A stretch of DNA of 18,821 nt from an uncultured Lachnospiraceae bacterium (GTDB taxonomy: Bacteria > Bacillota > Clostridia > Lachnospirales > Lachnospiraceae): positions 1 through 18,821 of the forward strand of contig CAJTQO010000056.1 in the NCBI GenBank assembly GCA_910578405.1. Direction: 5' to 3'. This document shows, one piece after another, positions 1 to 8,000 of this stretch. The position numbers and the translations under genes were made by a program. The notes under the pieces were generated by a model, which worked only from the letters and a program-made list of their open reading frames with translations, was not told the DNA's origin and made no database searches. Every line of letters begins with the position of its first letter. Position 1 is the first letter of the stretch.

Positions 1-11
1 GGGCTGCGTTG

Positions 12-210
12 ATTAAATTTGGCGCAAATATCACGCAAAGTGGGGCGTACAGATTGGGGGAATGAATTTTCAAACACGCTCTAGCAGATGCGCATCACAA
101 TTTATGAAAGATTTGTGCCAAAAGAAGGGCGTATAACCTGGATTTGGAGCAAATATTACGCAAAGTGGAGCGTAATTGTCAGGAATGGATTTTCAAACAT
201 GCTCTGGCGG
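12..210 (+). repeat. Tandem partial copies of a ~125-bp intergenic repeat
   Basis: Two adjacent copies of one sequence are visible. ATTTGGCGCAAATATCACGC at 17-36 recurs, diverged, as ATTTGGAGCAAATATTACGC at 142-161, 125 bp later. The following GGAATGAATTTTCAAACACG (59-78) recurs as GGAATGGATTTTCAAACATG (182-201). The first copy is cut by the window edge. The second starts near 88 and includes GAAGGGCGTATAACCTG (124-140). A 79-codon open frame (88-327) covers the second copy. I do not call it a gene: it has no good ribosome site, and the copy at 18631-18751 carries a stop in the equivalent frame. From 211 to 400 I see no gene; the only structure is a 6-bp dyad, TCTGGA/TCCAGA, at 300-319. Confidence 0.8.
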
Positions 211-400
211 CCTGCTTTGGGAAAGACAGGAAAAAGGCGGCGCCTATACTGCCTGGGATATGGAAAGATAGGGGCCAGAGGAGGAACTTTTAATTTTTAT
301 CTGGAGGGGTTATTCCAGAATAACTGACGCAGGCCAAGGCATTGCGGTTTGCAGTTATGTGATATTTCGGACAGCCCCTGGATGCGAGGAGGAAAGTATT

Positions 401-1318
401 ATGAAAAAATTAGCAGCAGCGATGATGGCTTGCGCACTGTGCATGTCTGTGCTTGCCGGATGCGGGGATAAAGCGCAAGAGGCAGCTCCCACAGAAGCAA
501 CGAATCATGCGGAGGGTGAAGCGGCTCCTGTGGAAAACGACGCAGAAACAGCCAATGAGAATGAAGCGGATGCAGCCGGGGATGGCAGTGCGGAAAACGG
601 ACAGGCCGATGGAGACGGGGCTGTAGCGCAGGCGTTGGAGGACGGAGTCCTGAATGTGGGAACAAATGCGGAATTCCCCCCGTTTGAATATGTCAATGAT
701 GATGGGGAACCGGATGGCTTTGATATTGCATTGATTAAAGCAATCGGGGAAAAGTTAGGAGTGGAAGTGCAGGTGGACAATATGGAATTTGCTTCCCTTG
801 TTTCTTCCATTGGCAGCAAGATTGACGTTTCCATCGCAGGTATGACGGTTACGGAAGAACGTCAGCAGACGGTTGACTTTTCGGATTCTTATTATGAAGC
901 GGTTCAGTATGTGATTGTGCCGGCAGATGCGGCTATCGCTACGGCAGACGACCTGAAAGGCAAGGCGATTGGCGTGCAGCTTGGCACCACAGGCGATTTT
1001 ATTGCAGAGGAAATCGAAGGGGCGACGGTGTCCCAGTATAACAAAGGGGTGGATGCGGTCAATGACTTAATCAACGGAAGGGTTGATTGTGTGATTATAG
1101 ACAAGAACCCGGCTTTGGTTTTCCAGTCAAAGTTTGAAGGGGAAGTAACGGCAATTGATGGGGCTGAGTTCGGTTTTGAAGTGGAGAACTATGCCATTGC
1201 ATTGCCAAAGGGCGACACTGTCCTGGCAGGGCAGATTAATGCCGCGCTGAAGGAAATCAAGGAAGACGGCGCCTTTGACGCTTTGGTTGCGGAATATATT
1301 GAAGGAAGCAACGAATAA
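401..1318 (+). CDS. Amino-acid ABC transporter substrate-binding lipoprotein (SBP family 3)
   Basis: This 305-residue lipoprotein should capture a polar amino acid outside the membrane for the permease and ATPase encoded downstream. The N-terminus is a lipoprotein signal with lipobox LAGC. Residues ~25-82 are a long acidic Ala/Glu/Asp/Asn linker. The bilobed family-3 domain starts near residue 83 (VLNVGTNAEFPPFEY) and runs almost to the end, with typical blocks GFDIALIKAIGEKLG, a DVSIAGMTVTEER-like hinge and GVQLGTTGDF. I chose ATG 401, not the in-frame ATG at 359, because GAGGAGGA lies 8 bases upstream of 401 and the lipoprotein signal begins there. The ligand cannot be told from sequence; cystine, arginine, glutamine and histidine binders all share this fold. 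The acidic linker is longer than in most relatives. Confidence 0.93.
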   Translation: MKKLAAAMMACALCMSVLAGCGDKAQEAAPTEATNHAEGEAAPVENDAETANENEADAAGDGSAENGQADGDGAVAQALEDGVLNVGTNAEFPPFEYVNDDGEPDGFDIALIKAIGEKLGVEVQVDNMEFASLVSSIGSKIDVSIAGMTVTEERQQTVDFSDSYYEAVQYVIVPADAAIATADDLKGKAIGVQLGTTGDFIAEEIEGATVSQYNKGVDAVNDLINGRVDCVIIDKNPALVFQSKFEGEVTAIDGAEFGFEVENYAIALPKGDTVLAGQINAALKEIKEDGAFDALVAEYIEGSNE

Positions 1319-1382
1319 AGGGACGCAAGGGCCAGGAAACGGCAAAGGATAAGAGAAAAAATAAAAAAGGGGAAAGAATTAC

Positions 1383-1412
1383 GGGGATAGCGGTTATCCG
1401 CTGTCCCCTTTT
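1383..1412 (+). terminator. Intra-operon rho-independent terminator or stem-loop
   Basis: GGGGATAGCGG (1383-1393) pairs with CCGCTGTCCCC (1398-1408), 11 bp with one G-U, around a TTAT loop and followed by TTTT. It sits 64 nt after the binding-protein stop and 84 nt before the permease. Partial termination or 3'-end protection here would give more binding protein than membrane components, which is common in such operons. Confidence 0.75.
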
Positions 1413-1495
1413 ACCGTAGAAACGGATTTGGTCGATGAGCGGGAAGAAACGGATGTTAGGATGCATTTTGAAAAGAGGGAAAGGATGGGAGAGGG

Positions 1496-2197
1496 ATGCA
1501 GGAGTGGTTTGCAAAGATAGCGCAGATGTTTGAAGCTGCATTTATCACAAAAGACCGATGGAAGCTATATCTGGACGGGCTTGGCGTGACGTTGCAGGTG
1601 GCAGTGTTCGCGGCGATTATCGGTATGATAATTGGTACGGTATTGGCTTTTATGAAGCTGTCCGTTAAAAGGAATGGGAAGAAAACCATATTGGCGGTAA
1701 TCGCCAATATTTACATAGATGTAATCCGGGGAACGCCTTCTGTGCTGCAGTTAATGATTATGTGGTTTATTATATTTTCCAATGCGAAAAACGGGGTGGC
1801 GGTAGCGGTGCTGTCTTTTGGCGTAAACAGCGGCGCTTATGTGGCGGAAATTGTCCGGGCAGGGATTTTGGCTGTGGATAAGGGCCAGATGGAGGCAGGC
1901 CGTTCGCTGGGGCTGTCTAAGGCGCAGACTATGGTTTATGTAGTGATTCCGCAGGCGGTGAAAAATGTGCTTCCCCCGATTGGGAATGAATTTATTGTTT
2001 TGCTGAAAGAAACGGCTATTGTGGGTTATGTGAGCCTTACCGACCTGACTCGTGCGGCGAACCAGATTGCGTCCAGGACTTACAATGCTTTTATGCCGTT
2101 GATTGGCGCGGCGGTGATTTATTTTGCGGTCATTAAAGCATTGACCATGCTGCTTGAAAAACTGGAAGGGAGGCTGCGTAAAAGTGATAAACGTTGA
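1496..2197 (+). CDS. Amino-acid ABC transporter permease (HisM/GlnP type)
   Basis: This 233-residue integral membrane permease forms the transport channel with the ATPase encoded next, probably as a homodimer since only one permease gene is present. Hydrophobic segments are visible at ~28-52, ~80-100 and ~195-220, with further ones between. The cytoplasmic EAA loop that contacts the ATPase is clear: a MEAGRSLGLSKAQTMVYVVI block followed by PQAVKNVLPPIGNEF. Length and layout match the His/Glu/Gln/Arg/opine permease subfamily. The start at ATG 1496 is preceded by a modest purine-rich site, GGGAGAGGG, which abuts the ATG, so translation may be weak. The 3' end overlaps the ATPase start by 14 nt, indicating translational coupling. 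Confidence 0.93.
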   Translation: MQEWFAKIAQMFEAAFITKDRWKLYLDGLGVTLQVAVFAAIIGMIIGTVLAFMKLSVKRNGKKTILAVIANIYIDVIRGTPSVLQLMIMWFIIFSNAKNGVAVAVLSFGVNSGAYVAEIVRAGILAVDKGQMEAGRSLGLSKAQTMVYVVIPQAVKNVLPPIGNEFIVLLKETAIVGYVSLTDLTRAANQIASRTYNAFMPLIGAAVIYFAVIKALTMLLEKLEGRLRKSDKR

Positions 2198-2906
2198 GAA
2201 GCTTCATAAAACATTTGAAAAAAACCATGTGCTGCGGGGGGTAAGCTATCATGTACGCCAAGGGGAAAAGATAGTAATAGTCGGCCCCTCCGGCTCAGGG
2301 AAAAGCACTTTCCTGCGCTGCCTGAATCTGTTAGAAATGCCTGACAGTGGCAATATCTGGTTTGAAGGGACGAAAATTACGGATCCGAAGGTAAATATTG
2401 ATAAAATCAGGGAGCGTATGGGGATGGTGTTCCAGAATTTTAATTTGTTTAATAACCTGACGATTATGGAGAATATTACCCTGGCTCCGGTGAAATTAAA
2501 AGTTATGGGCAAGGAAGAGGCCAGTGAGACTGCTTTGAGGCTGTTAGAGCGGGTAGGGCTAAAAGAAAAAGCGGACGCTTACCCCGGTCAGTTGTCAGGC
2601 GGACAGAAGCAACGGGTTGCCATTGTGCGCTCTTTGGCTATGAACCCGAAGGTAATGCTTTTTGATGAGCCTACCTCGGCTTTGGATCCGGAGATGGTGG
2701 GGGAAGTGCTGGAAGTTATGAAAGGGTTGGCGGACAGCGGCATGACAATGGTTGTGGTGACGCATGAAATGGGATTTGCCAGGGAAGTGGGGACGAAAGC
2801 GCTATTTATGGATGAAGGGGTTATTATGGAGGAAGCTACGCCGCAGGAATTTTTCGGGAGTCCGAAAAGCCCACGGCTGCAGGAGTTTTTGTCAAAAGTG
2901 TTGTAG
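2184..2906 (+). CDS. Amino-acid ABC transporter ATPase (GlnQ/HisP type)
   Basis: This 240-residue cytoplasmic ATPase powers the importer. Motifs in order, numbered from GTG 2184: Walker A GPSGSGKS (34-41), Q-loop VFQNFNLF, signature LSGGQKQR (137-144), Walker B VMLFDEP with D161 and E162, D-loop SALDPE and switch histidine H194 in VTHEM. All catalytic residues are present. I prefer the GTG at 2184 to the upstream in-frame ATG 2154: GGGAGG at 2168-2173 is placed to serve it, and 240 residues starting VINVEKLHKTF is the usual size and N-terminus. The ATG 2154 start would add ten residues of unlikely composition. The gene overlaps the permease by 14 nt and ends at a strong terminator. Confidence 0.94.
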   Translation: MINVEKLHKTFEKNHVLRGVSYHVRQGEKIVIVGPSGSGKSTFLRCLNLLEMPDSGNIWFEGTKITDPKVNIDKIRERMGMVFQNFNLFNNLTIMENITLAPVKLKVMGKEEASETALRLLERVGLKEKADAYPGQLSGGQKQRVAIVRSLAMNPKVMLFDEPTSALDPEMVGEVLEVMKGLADSGMTMVVVTHEMGFAREVGTKALFMDEGVIMEEATPQEFFGSPKSPRLQEFLSKVL

Positions 2907-2927
2907 GAATCAGATGATGAAAATAGG

Positions 2928-2962
2928 AAAAACGCCGGCGCTGCTATAGCGTCGGCGTTTTT
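2928..2962. terminator. Bidirectional rho-independent terminator
   Basis: AAAAACGCCGGCGCT (2928-2942) pairs with AGCGTCGGCGTTTTT (2948-2962), 15 bp with one G-U and a 5-base loop. The A-run on one arm and the T-run on the other give a T-tract in both directions. It lies between the convergent ATPase gene (stop 2906) and the minus-strand membrane protein gene (stop at 2973), so it serves both. Confidence 0.92.
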
Positions 2963-2972
2963 CTGTCTTGCT

Positions 2973-4769
2973 TTAATCCAAACGGAAGAATGGCGTGAGC
3001 AAGTAAAGCGGGAGCGTATAAGCCAGGGAATAGGCATAACGGAATTCTGTGGAAACAGGAGTGGCGGCCAATAAGGTTAGGAGGATGGCAAGCCCTGGCA
3101 GGAATAGAATATAACGCTCGGTTTGTTCCTTTATAAATGCAACGGCAATACAGCATAAGAACAGCCAGAACATAGCCCCCATGCTGGTAAGCAGTCCGTA
3201 GAGCGGGAGGATGTCGCTTAGTTTGAGCAGGATTTCTTTCCCTTTTACGATAAAAGGCCCGCCAATTACCGGACGGCTGACTGCGCCTGTCTGACTGGCA
3301 GGGATGCCGTCTATATTCCCCACGGCGTATTCCACGTCAGGATACCAGTACCCAATGGTCTGGTCAATGTATGCCTGTATATAGGTGGCGGGATAACGCA
3401 GTCCAAGGGTGAGCCAGAGGCGGAAATATTCCTCTTTGTGTGCGGTAAGGTATTCCGGATGTCCGGCGCGCACAAGCTCTTTCATATTGTCGGCAAAGCC
3501 GGGAGAATAAAGCGAGCGGATGTAGGAAGTGTCGATTACGTTATGGACACTGTCCCATTCGTCAGGGGTCAGCCCTTTGTCGTCGCAGATTACCCTTGCA
3601 ACCTGCTGCAAAGGGATGCTGACGGACTCTACAAAATCCGGCTGGGTGACTTGGCAGGCGCTCATAACAGGCCCGCGGACAAGAAGCGCAACGGCCAATA
3701 TCGCCAAATGAACCGGAAGCATGGCTTTAAAGCAGTGACGGAAAGCATAGAATAAGAAGGGTAAGGAAAACAAAAAAGCGTACCAGCCATTGGTGCGGAA
3801 TAAGCAAAACATTAGGCCCGACAAGATGTAGAGCGCGACGGAAAGCGCAAAGGATGCCGTGCGGTTCCGCTCCCGGTTCATGCTATGCCGGTTTTTTGGG
3901 AAAATCAGCAGCAGCCGCAGCAACGAGGTAGTGAAGAGCAGTACGCTGCCGGAAAACAGAACGTCTTTCCAAATGGTCACGGCGAAAACGCCATGGTATG
4001 GAACAAGCGCATAGAAAGCCAGCGCAAAAAGGCAAGGCAGGTTCCCTACCTGGAGCCGCTGGAGGGTAGAAAGCAGCCAGGCGATGCAAAAAGCCAGAAA
4101 ACACATTTGGAAAACGGTAAAAAAAGCAAGGACAGTCGTTACATCGTTTGTAAAAAGCTGTCCAAAGGAATAAATAAGCTGTAGGAGCAGCGTATGCATC
4201 CACGGATGGTGGTTGCTGTAAGGAATCATGCCAAGCGCCTGCTCCAGTTGGTTGATGCTGTCCGGCGTCATAATGCCTGGATATTCATACAAAAAGTAAG
4301 GCAGCCAGCAGAGCAGGCAGGCAAAGAAGCCGAATAGCGGCAGGAAGCCGATGGGCGCGTATTCCCTTGCCAAAACATATCCCGCCAGGACGGAAAACAA
4401 CAACAGCAGGAAATGGTAAAATAAGAAAAACAGGCCAAAACAGCACGCAAGGAGTGCAAATGCCTGGAACAAACGGTTTTGCAGTCCGGCCGTCAGGTTT
4501 TGATGTTCCGCCAACAAGGTAAGCAAGGTAAAGAAGCCGGAAAGCAGGAGCGTGATAATGGAAATACGGAAATCATAGACTGCCGGGGTTTCCGCTTTTT
4601 GGGCGGATGCGCACTGAAAAAAATAGATAAGCGCAGCAAACAGGATGGGTGCAACGATGTTTCTGGCAGACATCCCGCAGAGCCGTACAATGGCCCATAC
4701 GGCAAAAAAAGCCTGTATGCAAGTGAACCAAATGGATGGGTTTGCTCTTCCGGAAAACGATTTTGTCAT
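2973..4769 (-). CDS. DUF6020-type polytopic membrane protein, possible GT-C-like glycosyltransferase
   Basis: This 598-residue protein is dominated by hydrophobic segments, at least ten to twelve, from ~15 to ~380 and again from ~525 to the C-terminus. A soluble stretch lies between (~380-520). Near the first large loop are EYPGIMTPDS (162-171, acidic D170) and SNHHPWMHT (185-193). An Asp-Ser loop followed by an HHP motif is typical of DUF6020 proteins from clostridia, and the layout recalls lipid-linked-sugar GT-C transferases; an enzymatic role is inference. The start is well supported by AGGAGG seven bases before the ATG. It stands alone on the minus strand, convergent with the amino-acid importer and divergent from the surface-protein gene. 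A role in cell-envelope polymer decoration would fit but is unproven. Confidence 0.72.
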   Translation of the reverse strand: MTKSFSGRANPSIWFTCIQAFFAVWAIVRLCGMSARNIVAPILFAALIYFFQCASAQKAETPAVYDFRISIITLLLSGFFTLLTLLAEHQNLTAGLQNRLFQAFALLACCFGLFFLFYHFLLLLFSVLAGYVLAREYAPIGFLPLFGFFACLLCWLPYFLYEYPGIMTPDSINQLEQALGMIPYSNHHPWMHTLLLQLIYSFGQLFTNDVTTVLAFFTVFQMCFLAFCIAWLLSTLQRLQVGNLPCLFALAFYALVPYHGVFAVTIWKDVLFSGSVLLFTTSLLRLLLIFPKNRHSMNRERNRTASFALSVALYILSGLMFCLFRTNGWYAFLFSLPFLFYAFRHCFKAMLPVHLAILAVALLVRGPVMSACQVTQPDFVESVSIPLQQVARVICDDKGLTPDEWDSVHNVIDTSYIRSLYSPGFADNMKELVRAGHPEYLTAHKEEYFRLWLTLGLRYPATYIQAYIDQTIGYWYPDVEYAVGNIDGIPASQTGAVSRPVIGGPFIVKGKEILLKLSDILPLYGLLTSMGAMFWLFLCCIAVAFIKEQTERYILFLPGLAILLTLLAATPVSTEFRYAYSLAYTLPLYLLTPFFRLD

Positions 4770-4972
4770 AAGGAGCCTCCTGATTATATTTGATATTTGT
4801 GCAGGGTTCCGGCATTTTTGCTAAGCAGCGGCGCGAAATGGGAAAGATGTCCGCCGCTCCCATTAGCTTTTCCAGAATTGCCCTTTTTTATTATGTTACA
4901 GGATTTTTGGAGGGATGGCAAGGTTTTTGGAGCGGTTTGGGGAGCTGCCAGCTATGCAAAATATTTCCAATA

Positions 4973-5001
4973 TTGACTTTTTTCTCCAAAACTGTTACGT
5001 T
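4973..5001 (+). promoter_or_regulatory. Candidate promoter for the surface protein-sortase pair
   Basis: TTGACT (4973-4978), a 17-bp spacer and TACGTT (4996-5001), with an extended -10 TG at 4993-4994. Transcription would begin near 5008, leaving a leader of about 45 nt before ATG 5054. The -10 box is imperfect. The divergent intergenic region (4770-5053) contains no other convincing gene. Confidence 0.5.
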
Positions 5002-5053
5002 ATAAATGATACGAAAATATAAACATTATTTTCAGAAAGGAAAAGGCGTAAAA

Positions 5054-8000
5054 ATGAGGAAGATGAAAGCAAAGCTGTTGGGTGTTTTTCTGGCAGCGTC
5101 TATGGCGATGAGTGCAGTGGTTCCAATGTATGGGATAGCCGCCGGGGATACGGGAGGGAGTGCATATGCTGACGGGTCGGAACAGGATGCAGCGGAAGAG
5201 GTAACGGAAACCCAAGAGGAAGGAACTGCGCAGGCGGCAGAGGAAGCCGTATCAGACGTAGGGCAGGCATCCAAAGGGGAGGCCATATCAGAAAAGGAAA
5301 GCGTGCCAGACGGAGAAATGACAACTGACGAGGAACAGACATCGGAGGAAGCGGCAGCGCCAGGAGAGGAACAGGCATCAGGAGAGGAACAGGCGTCAGG
5401 GGAGGAAGCGGAGTCTGGGGGACAGACGCAGGAAGAGGGGGAAGTATTTGATGAGGAAGGGAAAGACGAGGAAGTAACGGCGCCGGACGCGCCCGGAGGG
5501 GAGAATGCGCCAGGAGAAGAAGCGGCAGCAGGAGGGGAACAGGAACCGGGAGAGGTGATGCCGGGAGAGGGACAGGAACCCGGGGATGGGCCGGCTCCTG
5601 GTGAGGGCCAGATGCCCGGTGAAGATCCGATGCCAGGGGAACAGCCAGAGGGAGAGGGGCAGAATCCAGGGGAAGCAACGCCGGAAGAAGGACAAACGCC
5701 GGATAAGGAAACGGTTCCGGGAGGCGCACAGAATGCAGCGCCAGAGCCGGATGGAGAAGAGCCGGACAGTATAGTGCAGGCCCCGGGAGCCGGAAGTGCG
5801 GATGGGACGCAGACGCCGGACGTAGGACTTGCTCCTGATGGGACGCAGACGCCGGAAGCGGGATTGGATGGCACGCCTGCAGTCGGGACGGATGGCATTG
5901 CGGTAAATGGGAAGATACCGCAGGGGGAAGATGCAGGCATCATTTCTGCTGCAGAAGGTTATGATACCAACAAGCCGGTAATTGAAAGCTTTGAATTTGT
6001 GGAAAACGGCCAGGAGCTGACGGCAGGCGATACGCTGAATTTCAATATATCGGCTTATGATGCAGACAGTGGGATACAGTCCGTTAGGGTTTATGTAACA
6101 CCGGAAGACGGAGGCTTTGGAGGGGATGTATCTTTTACAAAGGAAGACGGCTCCAATTTATACAAAGGAACGCTGGCTTGTGATCAGCTTATAGGAACCC
6201 GTTTTTACATTTCATCCATTACGGTAGTGGATATGGTCGGTAACTTTACAGATGGGAAAGTAATGGATGACAATGGACAATATCTCTATACGTTTACACT
6301 GAATGGGAATGTGTGCGGCGATATATCAATATCTGGCATTCAGATGGAAATAAACGATGCGGATGCAGATGGAAAAGTCAGCGTGAACGATACCGTGATT
6401 TATACGGTTAATTTCACTTGTGAGGGTGAATCCATTGTTGATGTGGATTTGTATGTAAACCGATGTGAAGGGGGAGTTTCGGGAAGTTTAGGGATGGACA
6501 AGGCTTATGACGCCGATACTCAAACAGCAACGGTTACATACACTATTACGGATGACACATATCCCGGAATATGGGAATTATTTCAGATTTATGTAACAGG
6601 AGGTTCAGGATACGGGTATAGTTTTGACCGGAGCCAGATGGGGGAGGATGCAAACCTAAAATTTACGGTATCACAGACGGGAGAGTACGATGAGGAAAAA
6701 CCGGTAATAGAAAGCATTACCCTGGATAAAAACGGAGAAACCGTAGAGGCAGGGGATACGGTTACTATGCGGGTGAAAGCATCGGATGAACATCTTTCCA
6801 GCAGGGCATTTGCGCAGTTTATACCGATTGTTGTAAATGTAGAGGCGTATATTACCGTAGAGTTGGAATTAGATGCAACCACCGGAGAATATATAGGGAG
6901 CATAGAAATTACGGAGGATACTTATCCGTGTGAATGGGATCTTGAACAATTGTCGGTATCGGATGAGGCAGGGAATACAGCTTATTTGGATGAATTTGAG
7001 AAAGACCACTATCTTACCCATCCATGGTATTTCCGGGTAATGTCGGATACTTATGTAGAGAATACAATAGGGGTGAAATTTAATTTTTACGGATTAAGAA
7101 GAGATGAGTATTTTTGTTATGACGAGGTGATTTCCAGTGAGACGGTCAGCAACGTAGGGCATAGAGCCAGCCTGAGAGAGCTGGGCGTGGCTCTTCCGCA
7201 GCCAGAGGAAATCGACGGATTAAATTTCGTAGGCTGGAAGAATGGCAGTATAACGGTGGATGAGGATACACAGCTTATATTCAATAATACAGATACCAGC
7301 GGTTATAATGAGATTTATAATATTACTGCCGAGTATGACAAGGGCTATGTAAATATATGGCTTAACTATAGGAAGCAGGATGGCAGCAATTCCTATGTGC
7401 AGATGGTGAAATTTGTTGAGAAAGACACGACCTATAGGGAGGCGCTGGATTCCCTGGAGCTGCCGGAAGATGCGTATGCAGATGGTTTTACCGGGTTCCA
7501 GTTTAATGGTCACTATGAGGAAGACGCCTGCATAGGGGATTCGGCTTTTATGGGGGCGAATGCAACTTATGACAAAGGGTTTGTGGAGGTCAATCTTTCT
7601 TATCTGACAAAGGATGACCTTAAGAACAGTGCAAATTTGAAGTATTTTGTGGAAAAAGAAGCAATCTATAAAGACGTATTGGATTTGTTGGAACTGCCGG
7701 AAGATGCACAGACGGAAGGTTTTGCTGGTTTCCAGGTGAAGGGGGCAGATGAAAATACGGCAGTGGGAGAGGGAGCTTATTTTTCTGTAAATGCAGTATA
7801 TAACAGTTATCAGATAGAATGCTTAACGAAACACAGTGACGGGGATTGCAATACAGTAAATCATGCTTTAAACAAGACCTATCCGGCAGGAACGAAAATG
7901 GGGGATATTTTGGCGGATTTAGATAGGCCGGAGGCAGTAGGCGGCGCTGAGTTTGAAAAGTGGGCGTTACTGAATTCTGCGATAAGTGAAGAAGATGAAA

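Noticed and set aside
88..327. 79-codon open frame in the left repeat
   Set aside because: It lies in a repeat whose other copy has a stop in the matching frame, and it has no good ribosome site.
4783..4788. TATAAT on the minus strand before the DUF6020 gene
   Set aside because: It would start transcription inside the ribosome site, too close to the ATG, and I see no -35 box at a suitable distance.
5032..5943. 303-codon minus-strand frame opposite the surface-protein stalk
   Set aside because: It is a shadow of the Pro/Gly/Glu low-complexity coding sequence; the product would be Ser/Pro repeats with no start signal.
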